DNA of 64,000 nt from Burkholderiales bacterium UBA2459 (GCA_002342365.1 DDPV01000049.1:1-64000), one strand, 5' to 3'; shown: positions 36,440 to 45,181, numbered from the stretch's first letter. The notes: generated by a model not told the origin, from the sequence alone. A program made the numbers and translations.

Positions 36440-37633
36440 ATGCCGAGCATCATGCCCGAAGGGGCACTCGCCCGATTCCGGGTGCTTGATCTGTCGCAGG
36501 TGCGGGCAGGGCCGACCTGCGTGAAGCAGCTTGCTGATTTTGGTGCTGACGTGATCAAGGTGGAGCCTGCCGAATCCACCGGCCGGCCTGACACCATGAC
36601 CGGCGAGCGCGATGGGCATGATTTTCAGAATTTGCACCGCAACAAGCGCTCGGTCACACTCAACCTGAAGCACCCCAAAGGGCTCGAACTTTTTTTGGGA
36701 TTGGTCAAGACAGCCGACGTGGTGGTCGAAAACTTCCGGCCGGATGTGAAAGATCGCCTTGGCATCGACTACGCATCGCTGAGCAAGGTCAACCCTCGGA
36801 TCATTTTGGGGAGCATCTCCGGCTTCGGTCAAGATGGACCTTATCGCGACCGCCCTGGCTTTGATCAAATCGCGCAGGGTATGAGCGGTCTGATGAGCGT
36901 GACCGGTCCGGTTGACGGCGAGCCGATGCGTGCAGGCGCCGCTGTTTGTGATATGGCTGCGGGTCTATTTTGTGCGCTTGGCATCCTGACCGCTTTGCTT
37001 GAACGCGAGCAATCGGGTCGGGGCCAATGGGTGCAATCCTCGCTGCTGCATGCTGGAATTGCCCTGATGGATTTCCAGGCGGCGCGTTATTTGATCGATG
37101 GCGAAGTACCGCGTTCGGTGGGTAATGATCATCCGACGGGCATGCCCACCTCGACTTATCCCACCTCTGACGGCTACGTCAACATCGGGGCTTCGGGCGA
37201 GGCGATGTGGCTTACGCTTTGTGAGGCGCTCGATTGCAGCGAACTCATTCGCGATGAGCGATTTGCAAGCAATGCGCTGCGTTCAAAGCATCGGGTGGCG
37301 CTCAACGCCTTGCTGGCCGAAGCCTTTCGCAAGGGCAGCAAGGCGCACTGGATTGAAAAGCTCAACCGAGCCGGTGTGCCCTGCGGTCCGATTTACCGTG
37401 TGGACGAGGTTTTTGCCGATCCCCAGGTCCAGCACGGGCAGATTGCCGAGGCTGTCAAACACCAAACCCGTGGTGAAATTCGGCTCATTGCTCAGGCCGC
37501 AAGCTTAAGCCGCACACCGGCGCGCATTGCCAGGCCAATCGCCTTGCGCGGCGAGGATAATCAGGCGGTCCTGGGCGAACTCGGCTTATCACCGCAAGCG
37601 ATTGAAGCGCTGAAGTCCGACGCTGTGCTCTAG
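36440..37633 (+). CDS. CaiB/BaiF family (type III) CoA-transferase
   Basis: Type III CoA-transferase, 397 residues. The N-terminal RVLDLSQVRAGPTCVKQLADFGADVIKVE and the catalytic Asp in RPGFDQIAQGMSGLM are diagnostic. It moves CoA between acids such as formyl-CoA/oxalate or carnitine/crotonobetaine pairs without acyl-enzyme hydrolysis. ATG at 36440 is chosen because GGAG precedes it. It opens the catabolic region. A terminator follows at 37671. Confidence 0.92.
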   Translation: MPSIMPEGALARFRVLDLSQVRAGPTCVKQLADFGADVIKVEPAESTGRPDTMTGERDGHDFQNLHRNKRSVTLNLKHPKGLELFLGLVKTADVVVENFRPDVKDRLGIDYASLSKVNPRIILGSISGFGQDGPYRDRPGFDQIAQGMSGLMSVTGPVDGEPMRAGAAVCDMAAGLFCALGILTALLEREQSGRGQWVQSSLLHAGIALMDFQAARYLIDGEVPRSVGNDHPTGMPTSTYPTSDGYVNIGASGEAMWLTLCEALDCSELIRDERFASNALRSKHRVALNALLAEAFRKGSKAHWIEKLNRAGVPCGPIYRVDEVFADPQVQHGQIAEAVKHQTRGEIRLIAQAASLSRTPARIARPIALRGEDNQAVLGELGLSPQAIEALKSDAVL

Positions 37634-37670
37634 CGCAGCTTCATCGCTTCAGCGCGGCTTCATCGCTTGC
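37633..37670. repeat. Tandem 19-bp repeat, two copies
   Basis: Two adjacent near-identical units, GCGCAGCTTCATCGCTTCA at 37633-37651 and a copy at 37652-37670, with three differences between them. They lie directly after the CoA-transferase stop and before the terminator. Confidence 0.7.
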
Positions 37671-37690
37671 ACCCAGCATGGCTGGGTTTT
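37671..37690 (+). terminator. Rho-independent terminator after the CoA-transferase
   Basis: ACCCAGC-ATG-GCTGGGT forms a seven-base-pair stem with a three-base loop, followed by TTT. It separates the CoA-transferase gene from the crotonase gene, which therefore probably has its own promoter. Confidence 0.65.
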
Positions 37691-37737
37691 GAAAGGCCCA
37701 AGCCTCGCCGCAGGCATGTCAACCAGGAGGATCGAAT

Positions 37738-38529
37738 GTGAACGGGACAGTGTTTAGCAGGCAACAAGGCGCCATTCGAAGTCTTGTCATCAGTAATCCG
37801 AGCAAACGAAACGCGATGTCACGCGGCATGTGGGAGTCGCTTGCCGAACTGATCGGGCAGGCTGATGCTGATCCGTCGGTTCGGGTGATTGTGCTGCAAG
37901 GCGATGGTGAGCAGGCCTTCGTTTCGGGTGCCGATATTTCGACCTTTGAATCGCAGCGCACAAACCCCGACGATCAGCGTCGTTTCAGCGAAGCCGTGGA
38001 GGCCGCTTACGCAGCGCCCGGGCGCGCAAGCAAGCCGGTGATCGCGAAAATCCGGGGTATTTGCTTTGGCGGTGGACTCGGGCTTGCGGCAGCCTGCGAT
38101 TTGCGCATCGCTTCGGATGACGCACGGTTTCGAATGCCGGCTGCGCGTCTTGGTCTGGGATACGGCGCTCCTGGTGTTGCGCGATTTATGTCGGTCATAG
38201 GCCTTGCGAATACGCTCGATATCTTTATGACGGCGCGGATTTTTGAGGCAGGCGAAGCGCTTCGGATGGGATTACTCCGCGAGGTGGTTCCGGTCAGCGC
38301 GCTTGACCCGCATGTGGATGCGCTTGCAGCGTCAATCGCAGAAAACGCACCGCTGACGATTGCCGCACTCAAGTGCGCTGCGCGCGCCATCAGCAGCGCA
38401 AGTCTCGGGGAGATCGCAACCCGACCGGAGGTGCTGGAGGCTCTGGCACGCTGTGAGCGAAGTGATGATTATCGCGAAGGTGCCAAAGCCTTTATGGAAA
38501 AGAGAACACCGAATTTTCAGGGTCGTTGA
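37738..38529 (+). CDS. Crotonase superfamily protein (enoyl-CoA hydratase/isomerase)
   Basis: Crotonase-fold protein of 263 residues. The CoA-binding and oxyanion segments are FVSGADISTFES and GICFGGGLGLAAACDLRIAS. Compared with classical enoyl-CoA hydratase, the first catalytic Glu is Ala (MPAARLGLGYGAPG) and the second is Asp, so simple hydratase chemistry is doubtful. The start is GTG at 37738 after AGGAGG; the ATG two bases earlier meets a stop at once. One base separates it from the next gene. Confidence 0.88.
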   Translation: MNGTVFSRQQGAIRSLVISNPSKRNAMSRGMWESLAELIGQADADPSVRVIVLQGDGEQAFVSGADISTFESQRTNPDDQRRFSEAVEAAYAAPGRASKPVIAKIRGICFGGGLGLAAACDLRIASDDARFRMPAARLGLGYGAPGVARFMSVIGLANTLDIFMTARIFEAGEALRMGLLREVVPVSALDPHVDALAASIAENAPLTIAALKCAARAISSASLGEIATRPEVLEALARCERSDDYREGAKAFMEKRTPNFQGR

Positions 38530-38530
38530 G

Positions 38531-39997
38531 ATGCTGAGCATGGAAAGCCTGCGGGAGCAATTGCCCGTTTTTGTACAAGAAATCCAGGCAAGCGTATTGA
38601 CTGCGCCTGAGGATATGGCCCCGCATCTGATCGATTGGCGCAAGCGGATGCGCGGGTATGCGTTGGCGGTGGTTATGCCCGAAAACACGGAATCGGTCGC
38701 TGCCGTGGTGCGCTGGTGTGTCGAGCACCGGGTTGCGATGGTTCCGCAAGGCGGCAACACCGGTTTGAGCGGCGGCAGTGTGCCCGATCAATCAGGGCGC
38801 TCGATCGTGTTGTCCTTGGCAAGGATGAAGTCGATTCGCGCGCTTGACCCGGTGAACAACACCGTCACGGTCGAAGCTGGCTGTGTCCTCAAGCAGGTTC
38901 AGGAAGCAGCGCAGGCAGCCGGCAAGCTATTCCCTTTGTCGCTGGCTGCAGAGGGCTCGTGCACCATCGGGGGCAATTTATCGACCAACGCAGGCGGTGT
39001 TCAAGTGTTGCGCTATGGCAATGCGCGTGAACTCTGTCTCGGTCTGGAGGTTGTCACTGCCGACGGTGAAATTTGGAACGGTTTGCGCGGTTTGCGCAAG
39101 GACAACACCGGTTACGATTTGCGCGATCTTTTCATCGGGGCCGAAGGAACACTTGGCATCATCACCGCGGCGGTCTTGAAGCTTTATCCAGAACCGGCAG
39201 CGCGGCGCTGCGCCCTCATCGGTTTGGACAGCACCGAGAAAGCGCTGGCCCTGCTTGCCTTGGCGCAAAGCCGGATCGCTGACGTGCTTACGGGCTTTGA
39301 GCTTTTATCTGAATTTTGTATCGAGCTGGTGACACGACATTTCCCCGCCTGTCGGCGGCCGCTGCAGGGAAAGCATCGATGGTATGTTTTATTAGAACTT
39401 TCTAGTGCGCAAAACGATGCTGATGCAGCGCATCTGCTCGAAGCCCTGCTTGGCGAAGCGATTGAACAAGGACTGGCAGAAGATGCTGCCATGTCCGAGA
39501 GCCTGGCACAGTTCAAGGCGATTTGGGCGCTTCGCGAATATGTCTCCGAGGCGCAAGCTGCCGAAGGGAAAAACATCAAACACGATATTTCGGTGCCGAT
39601 TTCTGAAATTCCCCGCTTTATCCGCCAAACGGATGAGGCCTTGCAACAGGCACATCCGGGCATCCGCATGGTGTGTTTCGGGCATCTTGGCGACGGAAAC
39701 CTGCACTACAACGTTTCGCCCCCCGAGACCATGCAAGGCGAGGCCCACGAAGATGCATTCCTGAAACTTCAACCGTCGATCAATCAGATTACGCACGATG
39801 CGGTTGCCGCATGCGGCGGCTCGGTGTCTGCCGAACATGGCCTTGGAACCTTGCGTCGCGATGAAGCGGCGCGTTACAAATCGGCAGTGGAGTTGAGATT
39901 GATGCGCCGAATCAAGAAGGCGCTCGACCCGCTCGGTTTGCTCAACCCAGGCAAAGTACTCAAACCCTTTGAGACGCTTGAGAAAGAGGCACCATGA
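38531..39997 (+). CDS. FAD-binding D-2-hydroxyacid dehydrogenase (GlcD/D2HGDH-type)
   Basis: FAD-linked oxidase of the VAO family, 488 residues. PQGGNTGLSGGSV binds the FAD pyrophosphate; GNLSTNAGGVQVLRYG and GAEGTLGIIT are typical. The C-terminal HLGDGNLHYNVS and AEHGLGTLRRDE hold the substrate/metal residues. Relatives oxidise D-2-hydroxyglutarate, glycolate or lactate. ATG at 38531 follows the crotonase stop by one base; the longer reading lies within that gene. It overlaps the next gene (ATGA). Confidence 0.9.
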   Translation: MLSMESLREQLPVFVQEIQASVLTAPEDMAPHLIDWRKRMRGYALAVVMPENTESVAAVVRWCVEHRVAMVPQGGNTGLSGGSVPDQSGRSIVLSLARMKSIRALDPVNNTVTVEAGCVLKQVQEAAQAAGKLFPLSLAAEGSCTIGGNLSTNAGGVQVLRYGNARELCLGLEVVTADGEIWNGLRGLRKDNTGYDLRDLFIGAEGTLGIITAAVLKLYPEPAARRCALIGLDSTEKALALLALAQSRIADVLTGFELLSEFCIELVTRHFPACRRPLQGKHRWYVLLELSSAQNDADAAHLLEALLGEAIEQGLAEDAAMSESLAQFKAIWALREYVSEAQAAEGKNIKHDISVPISEIPRFIRQTDEALQQAHPGIRMVCFGHLGDGNLHYNVSPPETMQGEAHEDAFLKLQPSINQITHDAVAACGGSVSAEHGLGTLRRDEAARYKSAVELRLMRRIKKALDPLGLLNPGKVLKPFETLEKEAP

Positions 39998-40977
39998 AGA
40001 TTGCGGTCGTCGGTCTTGGCGCGATGGGCGGCCTTATAGCCGCAAAACTCGTTCAAGCAGGCCATCAGGTGCAAGCGCTGGCGCGAGGAAAAACCTTGCA
40101 GGCGGTTCAGACCCATGGCTTGCAGCTTGAGCAGGCCGAAGGTCTGCTGCGGGTTGATCTTGTTGTGAGCGATCAAGCGGAGAGGCTTGGCAAGCATGAT
40201 CTGGTGATCGTTGCTGTCAAGGCGCAAGCCCTTGCGGGACTTGCCGGATCGATCGCTAGCTTGCGTGCTGACGATGGCGTGGTGCTCACCGCCATGAATG
40301 GTGTGCCCTGGTGGTTTTTTCAGGGTTTGGGTGGTTCGCTAAACGGTCTCAAACTTAAAACGGTCGATCCCGAGGGTCTGCTTGATCGGTCGATTCCTCA
40401 TCAGGCCATTATTGGCGCTGTCTTGCATATGAGCGCCTCAACACCGGCACCCGCAAAGGTGTTGCACGCCATGGGTTCGCGCATCATTGTGGGTGAACCC
40501 GGAGGTGGCAGTTCGCAACGCCTTGAGGCCCTGACCCATTTGCTGCGCTCGGTAGGCTTTGCGGCCGAGGCTTCGATGCGTATTCAGGACGATATCTGGT
40601 TCAAGCTCTGGGGCAATATGACGATGAATCCGGTGTCGGCGATCACGGGCGCCACCATCGATAAGATTCTTGATGACCCGGCGGTGTACCGACTTTGCGT
40701 TGATGTGATGCAAGAGGCCAGGCTGCTGGGTGAAAGCTTTGGCTGTTGTATCGATCAAACGCCACAGGAGCGCCAAGCGGTCACCCGCCAATTGGGGGCG
40801 TTTAAGACCTCGATGCTGCAAGATGTTGAAGCCTCGCGGCCGGTCGAACTTGATGCGCTGTTGACCGTGGTACACGAAATCGCCAGGCAACTGGCGGTGG
40901 AAACTCCCTGGATTGATGCGCTGCTTGGACTGAGTCGGCTCACGATGCAAACCCGCGGTCTTTATCCGCACACCTAA
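39994..40977 (+). CDS. PanE/ApbA-family 2-dehydropantoate reductase-like protein
   Basis: NADP-binding reductase of 327 residues. The Rossmann motif GLGAMGGLIAAKL is near residue 7; the C-terminal catalytic helix has FKLWGNMTMNPVSAITGAT with the Lys/Asn residues. Family members reduce 2-dehydropantoate, but many copies in catabolic clusters act on other 2-oxo acids. It is coupled to the FAD oxidase gene by four bases and is sixteen bases before the SDR gene. Confidence 0.85.
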   Translation: MKIAVVGLGAMGGLIAAKLVQAGHQVQALARGKTLQAVQTHGLQLEQAEGLLRVDLVVSDQAERLGKHDLVIVAVKAQALAGLAGSIASLRADDGVVLTAMNGVPWWFFQGLGGSLNGLKLKTVDPEGLLDRSIPHQAIIGAVLHMSASTPAPAKVLHAMGSRIIVGEPGGGSSQRLEALTHLLRSVGFAAEASMRIQDDIWFKLWGNMTMNPVSAITGATIDKILDDPAVYRLCVDVMQEARLLGESFGCCIDQTPQERQAVTRQLGAFKTSMLQDVEASRPVELDALLTVVHEIARQLAVETPWIDALLGLSRLTMQTRGLYPHT

Positions 40978-40993
40978 AAAGGTTCAGAGAACA

Positions 40994-41770
40994 ATGAGTG
41001 GATACAAGGCATTTGATTTAAGTGGCCAGGTCGCCTTGATCACCGGTGGCAATTCGGGCATTGGCTTAGGCATGGCCCAAGCGGTCGCAGAGGCGGGGGC
41101 CGATGTGGTGATCTGGGGAACCAATGCCAGCAAGAATGCCCAGGCGCTTGAAGCACTGGCGCATACCGGCCGCAGGCTTCGCGCCTTTCAGTGTGATGTT
41201 TCAGTCGAATCACAGGTCGAGGCGATTTTTGAACGAAGTCTTGCCGAGATGGGCAAGATTGATGCTTGTTTTGCCAACGCCGGGGTGGGCGGTGGCGGCA
41301 AGAAGTCCTTCGTGGAAATGACAGCCGAGGAGTGGCGGCGGGTGATGGCGGTGAATTTAGATGGCGCTTTTTATACCTTTCGGGCCGCAACGCGGCACTT
41401 GGTTGAGCGCGGTGAAGGCGGACGCCTGATTGGCACCGCGTCACTTGCAGCGATTGAAGGCGCTGCCCGCAATGAACACTATGGCGCAACCAAGGGCGGC
41501 ATGGTCAGCATGATTCGGGCCCTGGCGGTCGAATTTGCTCGCTATGGCATCACTGCAAATGCTGTGCTTCCGGGTTGGATTGCAACCGATATGACCGCCG
41601 GACTCACCAGCAACGAAAAGTTTGCCGACAAGGTCTTACAACGCGTGCCGATGCGGCGTTGGGGCGAGGGCGAGGATTTCGGTGGCATTGCGGTGTACTT
41701 GATGAGCAAGGCCTCGGCGTTTCACACCGGCGATTCCTTCTTGATCGACGGTGGCTACGCGCTTTACTGA
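40994..41770 (+). CDS. Short-chain dehydrogenase/reductase
   Basis: Classical SDR of 258 residues. TGGNSGIGLGMAQ is the cofactor loop, NAGVGG the structural NAG motif, and YGATKGG carries Tyr and Lys of the catalytic triad, with Ser upstream (GTASL). It probably oxidises a hydroxyl in the pathway of this cluster; substrate unknown. It ends in a seven-base overlap with the convergent xdhC-like gene. Confidence 0.92.
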   Translation: MSGYKAFDLSGQVALITGGNSGIGLGMAQAVAEAGADVVIWGTNASKNAQALEALAHTGRRLRAFQCDVSVESQVEAIFERSLAEMGKIDACFANAGVGGGGKKSFVEMTAEEWRRVMAVNLDGAFYTFRAATRHLVERGEGGRLIGTASLAAIEGAARNEHYGATKGGMVSMIRALAVEFARYGITANAVLPGWIATDMTAGLTSNEKFADKVLQRVPMRRWGEGEDFGGIAVYLMSKASAFHTGDSFLIDGGYALY

Positions 41771-42774
41771 ACCAGCGCCTTCGGCATGCATGCGCTCTTT
41801 TCGGTCGGCTGGGGTTCACGCCGCTGAAGAATTTCAACCCCATATTTGGCTGCGGTCAATTCGGCCAGGATCGAGATCGCCATTTCCGGCGGTGTCTTGG
41901 CACCGATAAAGAGCCCCACCGGTCCGTACAGGCGGGCGATCTCTTCCTCGCTCAGGTCAAAAAGCTTAAGCCGCTCTTTGCGTTTGGCGGTGTTGGCGCG
42001 CGACCCCAATGCGCCGATGTAAAAGGCAGGCGACTTGAGCGCTTCAATCAGCGCCATGTCGTCAAGCTTGGGATCGTGGGTGAGTGCCACCACAGCGCTA
42101 TGTTGATCGATGCCGAGCCGAAGCAGTTCATCGTCGGGCATACCGCGTGAGAACTCAACGCCAGGAAATTGAATGCCTTCGGCGAATTCATCGCGCGGGT
42201 CGATGACAACGATCTGGTAATCGGCAGCAAGTGCCATTTGGCATAAATACTGGGACAGTTGTCCTGCGCCGATCATGATCAGCCGCCAACGGGGTCCGTG
42301 AACGCAACGCATACGCCTGCCATCGAACCGGAAGTGATCAGCGCGATTCGCGTCGCGGATTTCAAAGCGGCCGCTTGTCAGGTCGAGTTCGCGAAGACTC
42401 ATGCGTTTTTCCGCGACCCGACTGCGCAAGTGCTTTAAGCCTTCCAAACTAGGGTGGGGTTCCACAACCACGCGTACGCTGCCGCCGCAAGGCAAACCAA
42501 AACGCGCCGCCTCTTCTTTGCTTACCCCGTAGAGCAGGGTTTGCGGCGTGGATGCGGGCATGATCTCGGTTTGTACCCGCGCAATCAAATCATCCTCCAC
42601 GCATCCTCCCGACACCGATCCGATCACCTGGCCGTCGTCACGGACTGCAAGCCAGGAGCCGACTGGCCGCGGTGAGGAACCCCAGGTTTCGACCACGGTC
42701 ACCAGGGCAACCCGGCGCCCCTGTTCCATCCAGCCGATGCAGGTATTCAGTACGGAAAAGTCAGTGCTGTCCAT
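41764..42774 (-). CDS. XdhC/CoxI-family molybdenum hydroxylase maturation protein
   Basis: XdhC/CoxI-like protein of 336 residues. The N-terminal part has TVVETWGSSPRPVGS and GSVSGGCVEDD, where the Cys is typical. The C-terminal Rossmann-like domain has MIGAGQLSQYLC and YIGALGSR. XdhC binds molybdenum cofactor and helps its sulfuration before insertion into xanthine-dehydrogenase-family enzymes. Such an enzyme is encoded at 52888-55715, which supports the assignment. The divergent coxG-like gene lies 94 bases away. Confidence 0.9.
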   Translation of the reverse strand: MDSTDFSVLNTCIGWMEQGRRVALVTVVETWGSSPRPVGSWLAVRDDGQVIGSVSGGCVEDDLIARVQTEIMPASTPQTLLYGVSKEEAARFGLPCGGSVRVVVEPHPSLEGLKHLRSRVAEKRMSLRELDLTSGRFEIRDANRADHFRFDGRRMRCVHGPRWRLIMIGAGQLSQYLCQMALAADYQIVVIDPRDEFAEGIQFPGVEFSRGMPDDELLRLGIDQHSAVVALTHDPKLDDMALIEALKSPAFYIGALGSRANTAKRKERLKLFDLSEEEIARLYGPVGLFIGAKTPPEMAISILAELTAAKYGVEILQRREPQPTEKSACMPKALVQ

Positions 42775-42822
42775 CGATTCGTTCCATTGGTGCGGTTTAT
42801 CGAGTCAAATGATTGAACCTTC

Positions 42823-42845
42823 CGATGGTAATGCGACTATCATCG
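42823..42845. promoter_or_regulatory. Inverted repeat upstream of the coxG-like gene
   Basis: CGATGGTA and TATCATCG form an almost perfect eight-base inverted repeat around ATGCGAC in the xdhC/coxG intergenic region. A second small dyad, TCGAG-TGT-CTCGA, lies at 42843-42855. These could be an operator for the divergent pair, but this rests on symmetry alone. Confidence 0.3.
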
Positions 42846-42868
42846 AGTGTCTCGAAAGGAGTACGCGC

Positions 42869-43558
42869 ATGCAGGTTGTGTTGGAAAAAGAATACCCGGT
42901 TGCTGCGCCGCTTGATGCAGCCTGGCTGGTGCTTTCGGACGTTCAGGCGCTTGCAAGTTGCATGCCGGGGGCAAGCATCACCGAAAAAGTTGACGACCGT
43001 CACTTCAAGGGCCAGGTCAAAGTCAAAGTAGGGCCGGCGAGCGCCAATTTCGGCGGCGATATCGAACTCAAGGGCCTTGACGCTACCGAGCGCCAAATCC
43101 AGATGCTCGGCAAAGGTGCGGACAAGGGCGGATCGTCAGCGAGCATGGACCTCACCGCCCGTCTCGTGGCGGTTGACGACGCCAGCTGCAAGCTGGTGGG
43201 TAAAGCTGAGGTCACGGTGACTGGGAAATTTGCCCAGTTTGGCGGGCGGATGATGAATTCGGTCTCGGATATGATCCTGGGCCAGTTCGCTCAAAATTTT
43301 TCCAACCGGGCGCAATTGCAGGCGATGCAAAGGCCAGGGCCAGAAGCGGCCGGCACATCCGCATCGTCCGCAAGCTCCGGCACGACGGGTGCTCAGTCCC
43401 ATACTGATGCGCATCACGCAGCTACCAGCGCAAGCGACTCTGCCCTGGCTCCCGCTGGGGCAAACCCGGTTGCACCGAGCCAGGAACTCAATGCGCTAGC
43501 GATCGTCTGGGGCCTAATCAAGCGGTTTTTCGCCGGACTTTTCGGATCGTCGAAATGA
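42869..43558 (+). CDS. CoxG-like SRPBCC-domain protein
   Basis: CoxG-family protein of 229 residues. Residues 1-150 form the SRPBCC/START-like fold (PVAAPLDAAWLVLSDVQALASCMPGA). A Ser/Ala/Thr/Gly-rich linker follows and the C-terminus ends in a hydrophobic segment (LAIVWGLIKRFFAGLFG) that could anchor it to the membrane. CoxG in aerobic CO dehydrogenase clusters helps anchor the enzyme to the membrane. ATG at 42869 follows AGGAG; the longer reading lies inside the xdhC gene. Confidence 0.88.
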   Translation: MQVVLEKEYPVAAPLDAAWLVLSDVQALASCMPGASITEKVDDRHFKGQVKVKVGPASANFGGDIELKGLDATERQIQMLGKGADKGGSSASMDLTARLVAVDDASCKLVGKAEVTVTGKFAQFGGRMMNSVSDMILGQFAQNFSNRAQLQAMQRPGPEAAGTSASSASSGTTGAQSHTDAHHAATSASDSALAPAGANPVAPSQELNALAIVWGLIKRFFAGLFGSSK

Positions 43559-43607
43559 TGCAGGCGATGCAAAGTCTGCTGGCTTAAATCTGCGCTGAAC
43601 TTTTTGC

Positions 43608-44768
43608 ATGGACCATCACGCATACATCGTGGGTGCTTACGAACACCCGACAAGAAAGGCGCCCGATAAGTCGGTTGCACAGCTGCACGCCGAGTCTGCC
43701 AAGGGTGCGCTTGAAGACGCTGGTTTGCGGCTTGAGGACGTTGATGGGTACTTGTGTGCCGGCGATGCGCCCGGACTTGGGCCGCTCAACATGATCGATT
43801 ACATCGGCATCAATCCCCGATTCGTCGACAGCACCGACACCGGCGGTTCGTCGTATCTGGTGCACGTCGCCCACGCCGCTCAGGCGATCGCTGCGGGGCG
43901 TTGCGATGTGGCGCTGATCACGCTTGCGGGTCGTCCCCGATCAGAGGGCTCGAGCGGATTGCTGCCGCGCAACTGGGGTGAGAACCTTCCGGATGCGCCC
44001 TTTGAAGCACCCTTTACCTTTGTGACCGTCAATGCCTATGCGATGGCCGCAATGCGGCATAGGTATGAATTCGGTACCACCCTTGAGCAAATGGCCTGGG
44101 TAAAGGTTGCCGCATCGCATCATGCCCAGCACAACCCGCATGCGATGCTGCCTCAGGTGGTCACGGTGCAGGATGTGATGGAATCGCCCATGATTTCAGA
44201 TCCCTTGCGGCGACTCGATTGCTGTGTGGTAAGCGATGGCGGCGGCGCGCTTGTGGTGACCCGGCCGGAAATTGCCCGTTCGCTCAAGCGGCCGCTGGTG
44301 CGGGTGATCGGAGCCGGTGAAGCCGTCAAAGGACCCGCGGGTGGCTACTTTGACCTGACCTTCAGCGCCGGACGCTGGTCGGGGCAGCGCGCCTTTGAAG
44401 CGGCCGGCGTGAAACCCGCAGACATTCAGTATGCATCGATCTACGACAGTTTTACGATCACCGTCATCATGCAACTGGAAGACCTTGGGTTTTGCGCCAA
44501 GGGCGAAGGGGGGCGATTCGTCTCCGATGGCAACCTGATTTCAGGCGTTGGCAAACTGCCCTGTAATACCGACGGTGGTGGGCTTTGTAACAATCATCCG
44601 GCCAACCGGGGCGGTATCACCAAGGTGATTGAAGCTGTGCGTCAGTTGCGTGGTGAGGCCCATCCCGCGGTTCAGGTCCCGAATTGCCAACTGGCACTGG
44701 CCCACGGGACTGGCGGCACCCTGTCGGGTCGCCATGCTGGGGCAAGCTTGATCATGGAGCGCCTGTGA
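43608..44768 (+). CDS. Thiolase-fold protein of the SCP-x/Ltp2 type, catalytic Cys lost
   Basis: Thiolase superfamily protein of 386 residues. At the nucleophile position (residues 76-83) it has TDTGGSSYL, with Ser in place of Cys. The C-terminal CxGGG is replaced by AHGTGG. The NHPANRGG histidine is kept. This is the pattern of lipid-transfer-protein-type thiolase homologues, including the Ltp2-type aldolases that act with a DUF35 partner. The next gene encodes a DUF35 protein overlapping it by four bases. It may thus be a retro-aldolase rather than a thiolase; substrate unknown. Confidence 0.82.
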   Translation: MDHHAYIVGAYEHPTRKAPDKSVAQLHAESAKGALEDAGLRLEDVDGYLCAGDAPGLGPLNMIDYIGINPRFVDSTDTGGSSYLVHVAHAAQAIAAGRCDVALITLAGRPRSEGSSGLLPRNWGENLPDAPFEAPFTFVTVNAYAMAAMRHRYEFGTTLEQMAWVKVAASHHAQHNPHAMLPQVVTVQDVMESPMISDPLRRLDCCVVSDGGGALVVTRPEIARSLKRPLVRVIGAGEAVKGPAGGYFDLTFSAGRWSGQRAFEAAGVKPADIQYASIYDSFTITVIMQLEDLGFCAKGEGGRFVSDGNLISGVGKLPCNTDGGGLCNNHPANRGGITKVIEAVRQLRGEAHPAVQVPNCQLALAHGTGGTLSGRHAGASLIMERL

Positions 44769-45181
44769 CCTCAAACGAACAACGCGCCATCCCTTACACC
44801 GCGCCGCGCATCCTTGGCGATCAAGCCGCGTTCTGGGAGGCCGCAAAAGAGGGCCGTTTCCTCATCCGGCGTTGCCTGGACTGTGCACGAACCCATTGGT
44901 TTCCCCGTTCGCTTTGCCCTTTTTGCATGGGCGAAACCGCTTGGGAGCAAGCCAGTGGCCGCGGTGAGATTTATACCTACAGCATCACCCGCAAAGCCTT
45001 GCCTCAGCCCTTTGTCATCGCCATCGTGACCCTTGATGAGGGTCCGCGCATGATGACGCATATCGTGGACTGTGATCCGGAGTCTGTACGGATTGGGCAA
45101 AAGGTGGCCTTGGTGTTTAAAGCAAGCGAAGGCGATGGGCCGCCATTGCCAATGTTCAAACCGGTCAACATATCATCCTAG
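44765..45181 (+). CDS. DUF35 OB-fold/zinc-ribbon protein
   Basis: DUF35-family protein of 138 residues. An N-terminal zinc ribbon shows CLDC and CPFC, and the rest is an OB-fold (GEIYTYSIT, PFVIAIVTLDEGPRM, GQKVALVFK). DUF35 proteins form complexes with thiolase-fold enzymes. The start is GTG at 44765 within GTGA, overlapping the thiolase stop. The neighbouring pair strongly suggests a complex. Confidence 0.88.
   Translation: MTSNEQRAIPYTAPRILGDQAAFWEAAKEGRFLIRRCLDCARTHWFPRSLCPFCMGETAWEQASGRGEIYTYSITRKALPQPFVIAIVTLDEGPRMMTHIVDCDPESVRIGQKVALVFKASEGDGPPLPMFKPVNISS

Noticed and set aside
41575..42150. 191-residue plus-strand frame overlapping the SDR and xdhC-like genes
   Set aside because: Antisense to xdhC and out of frame with the SDR; both overlapped genes have clear motifs.
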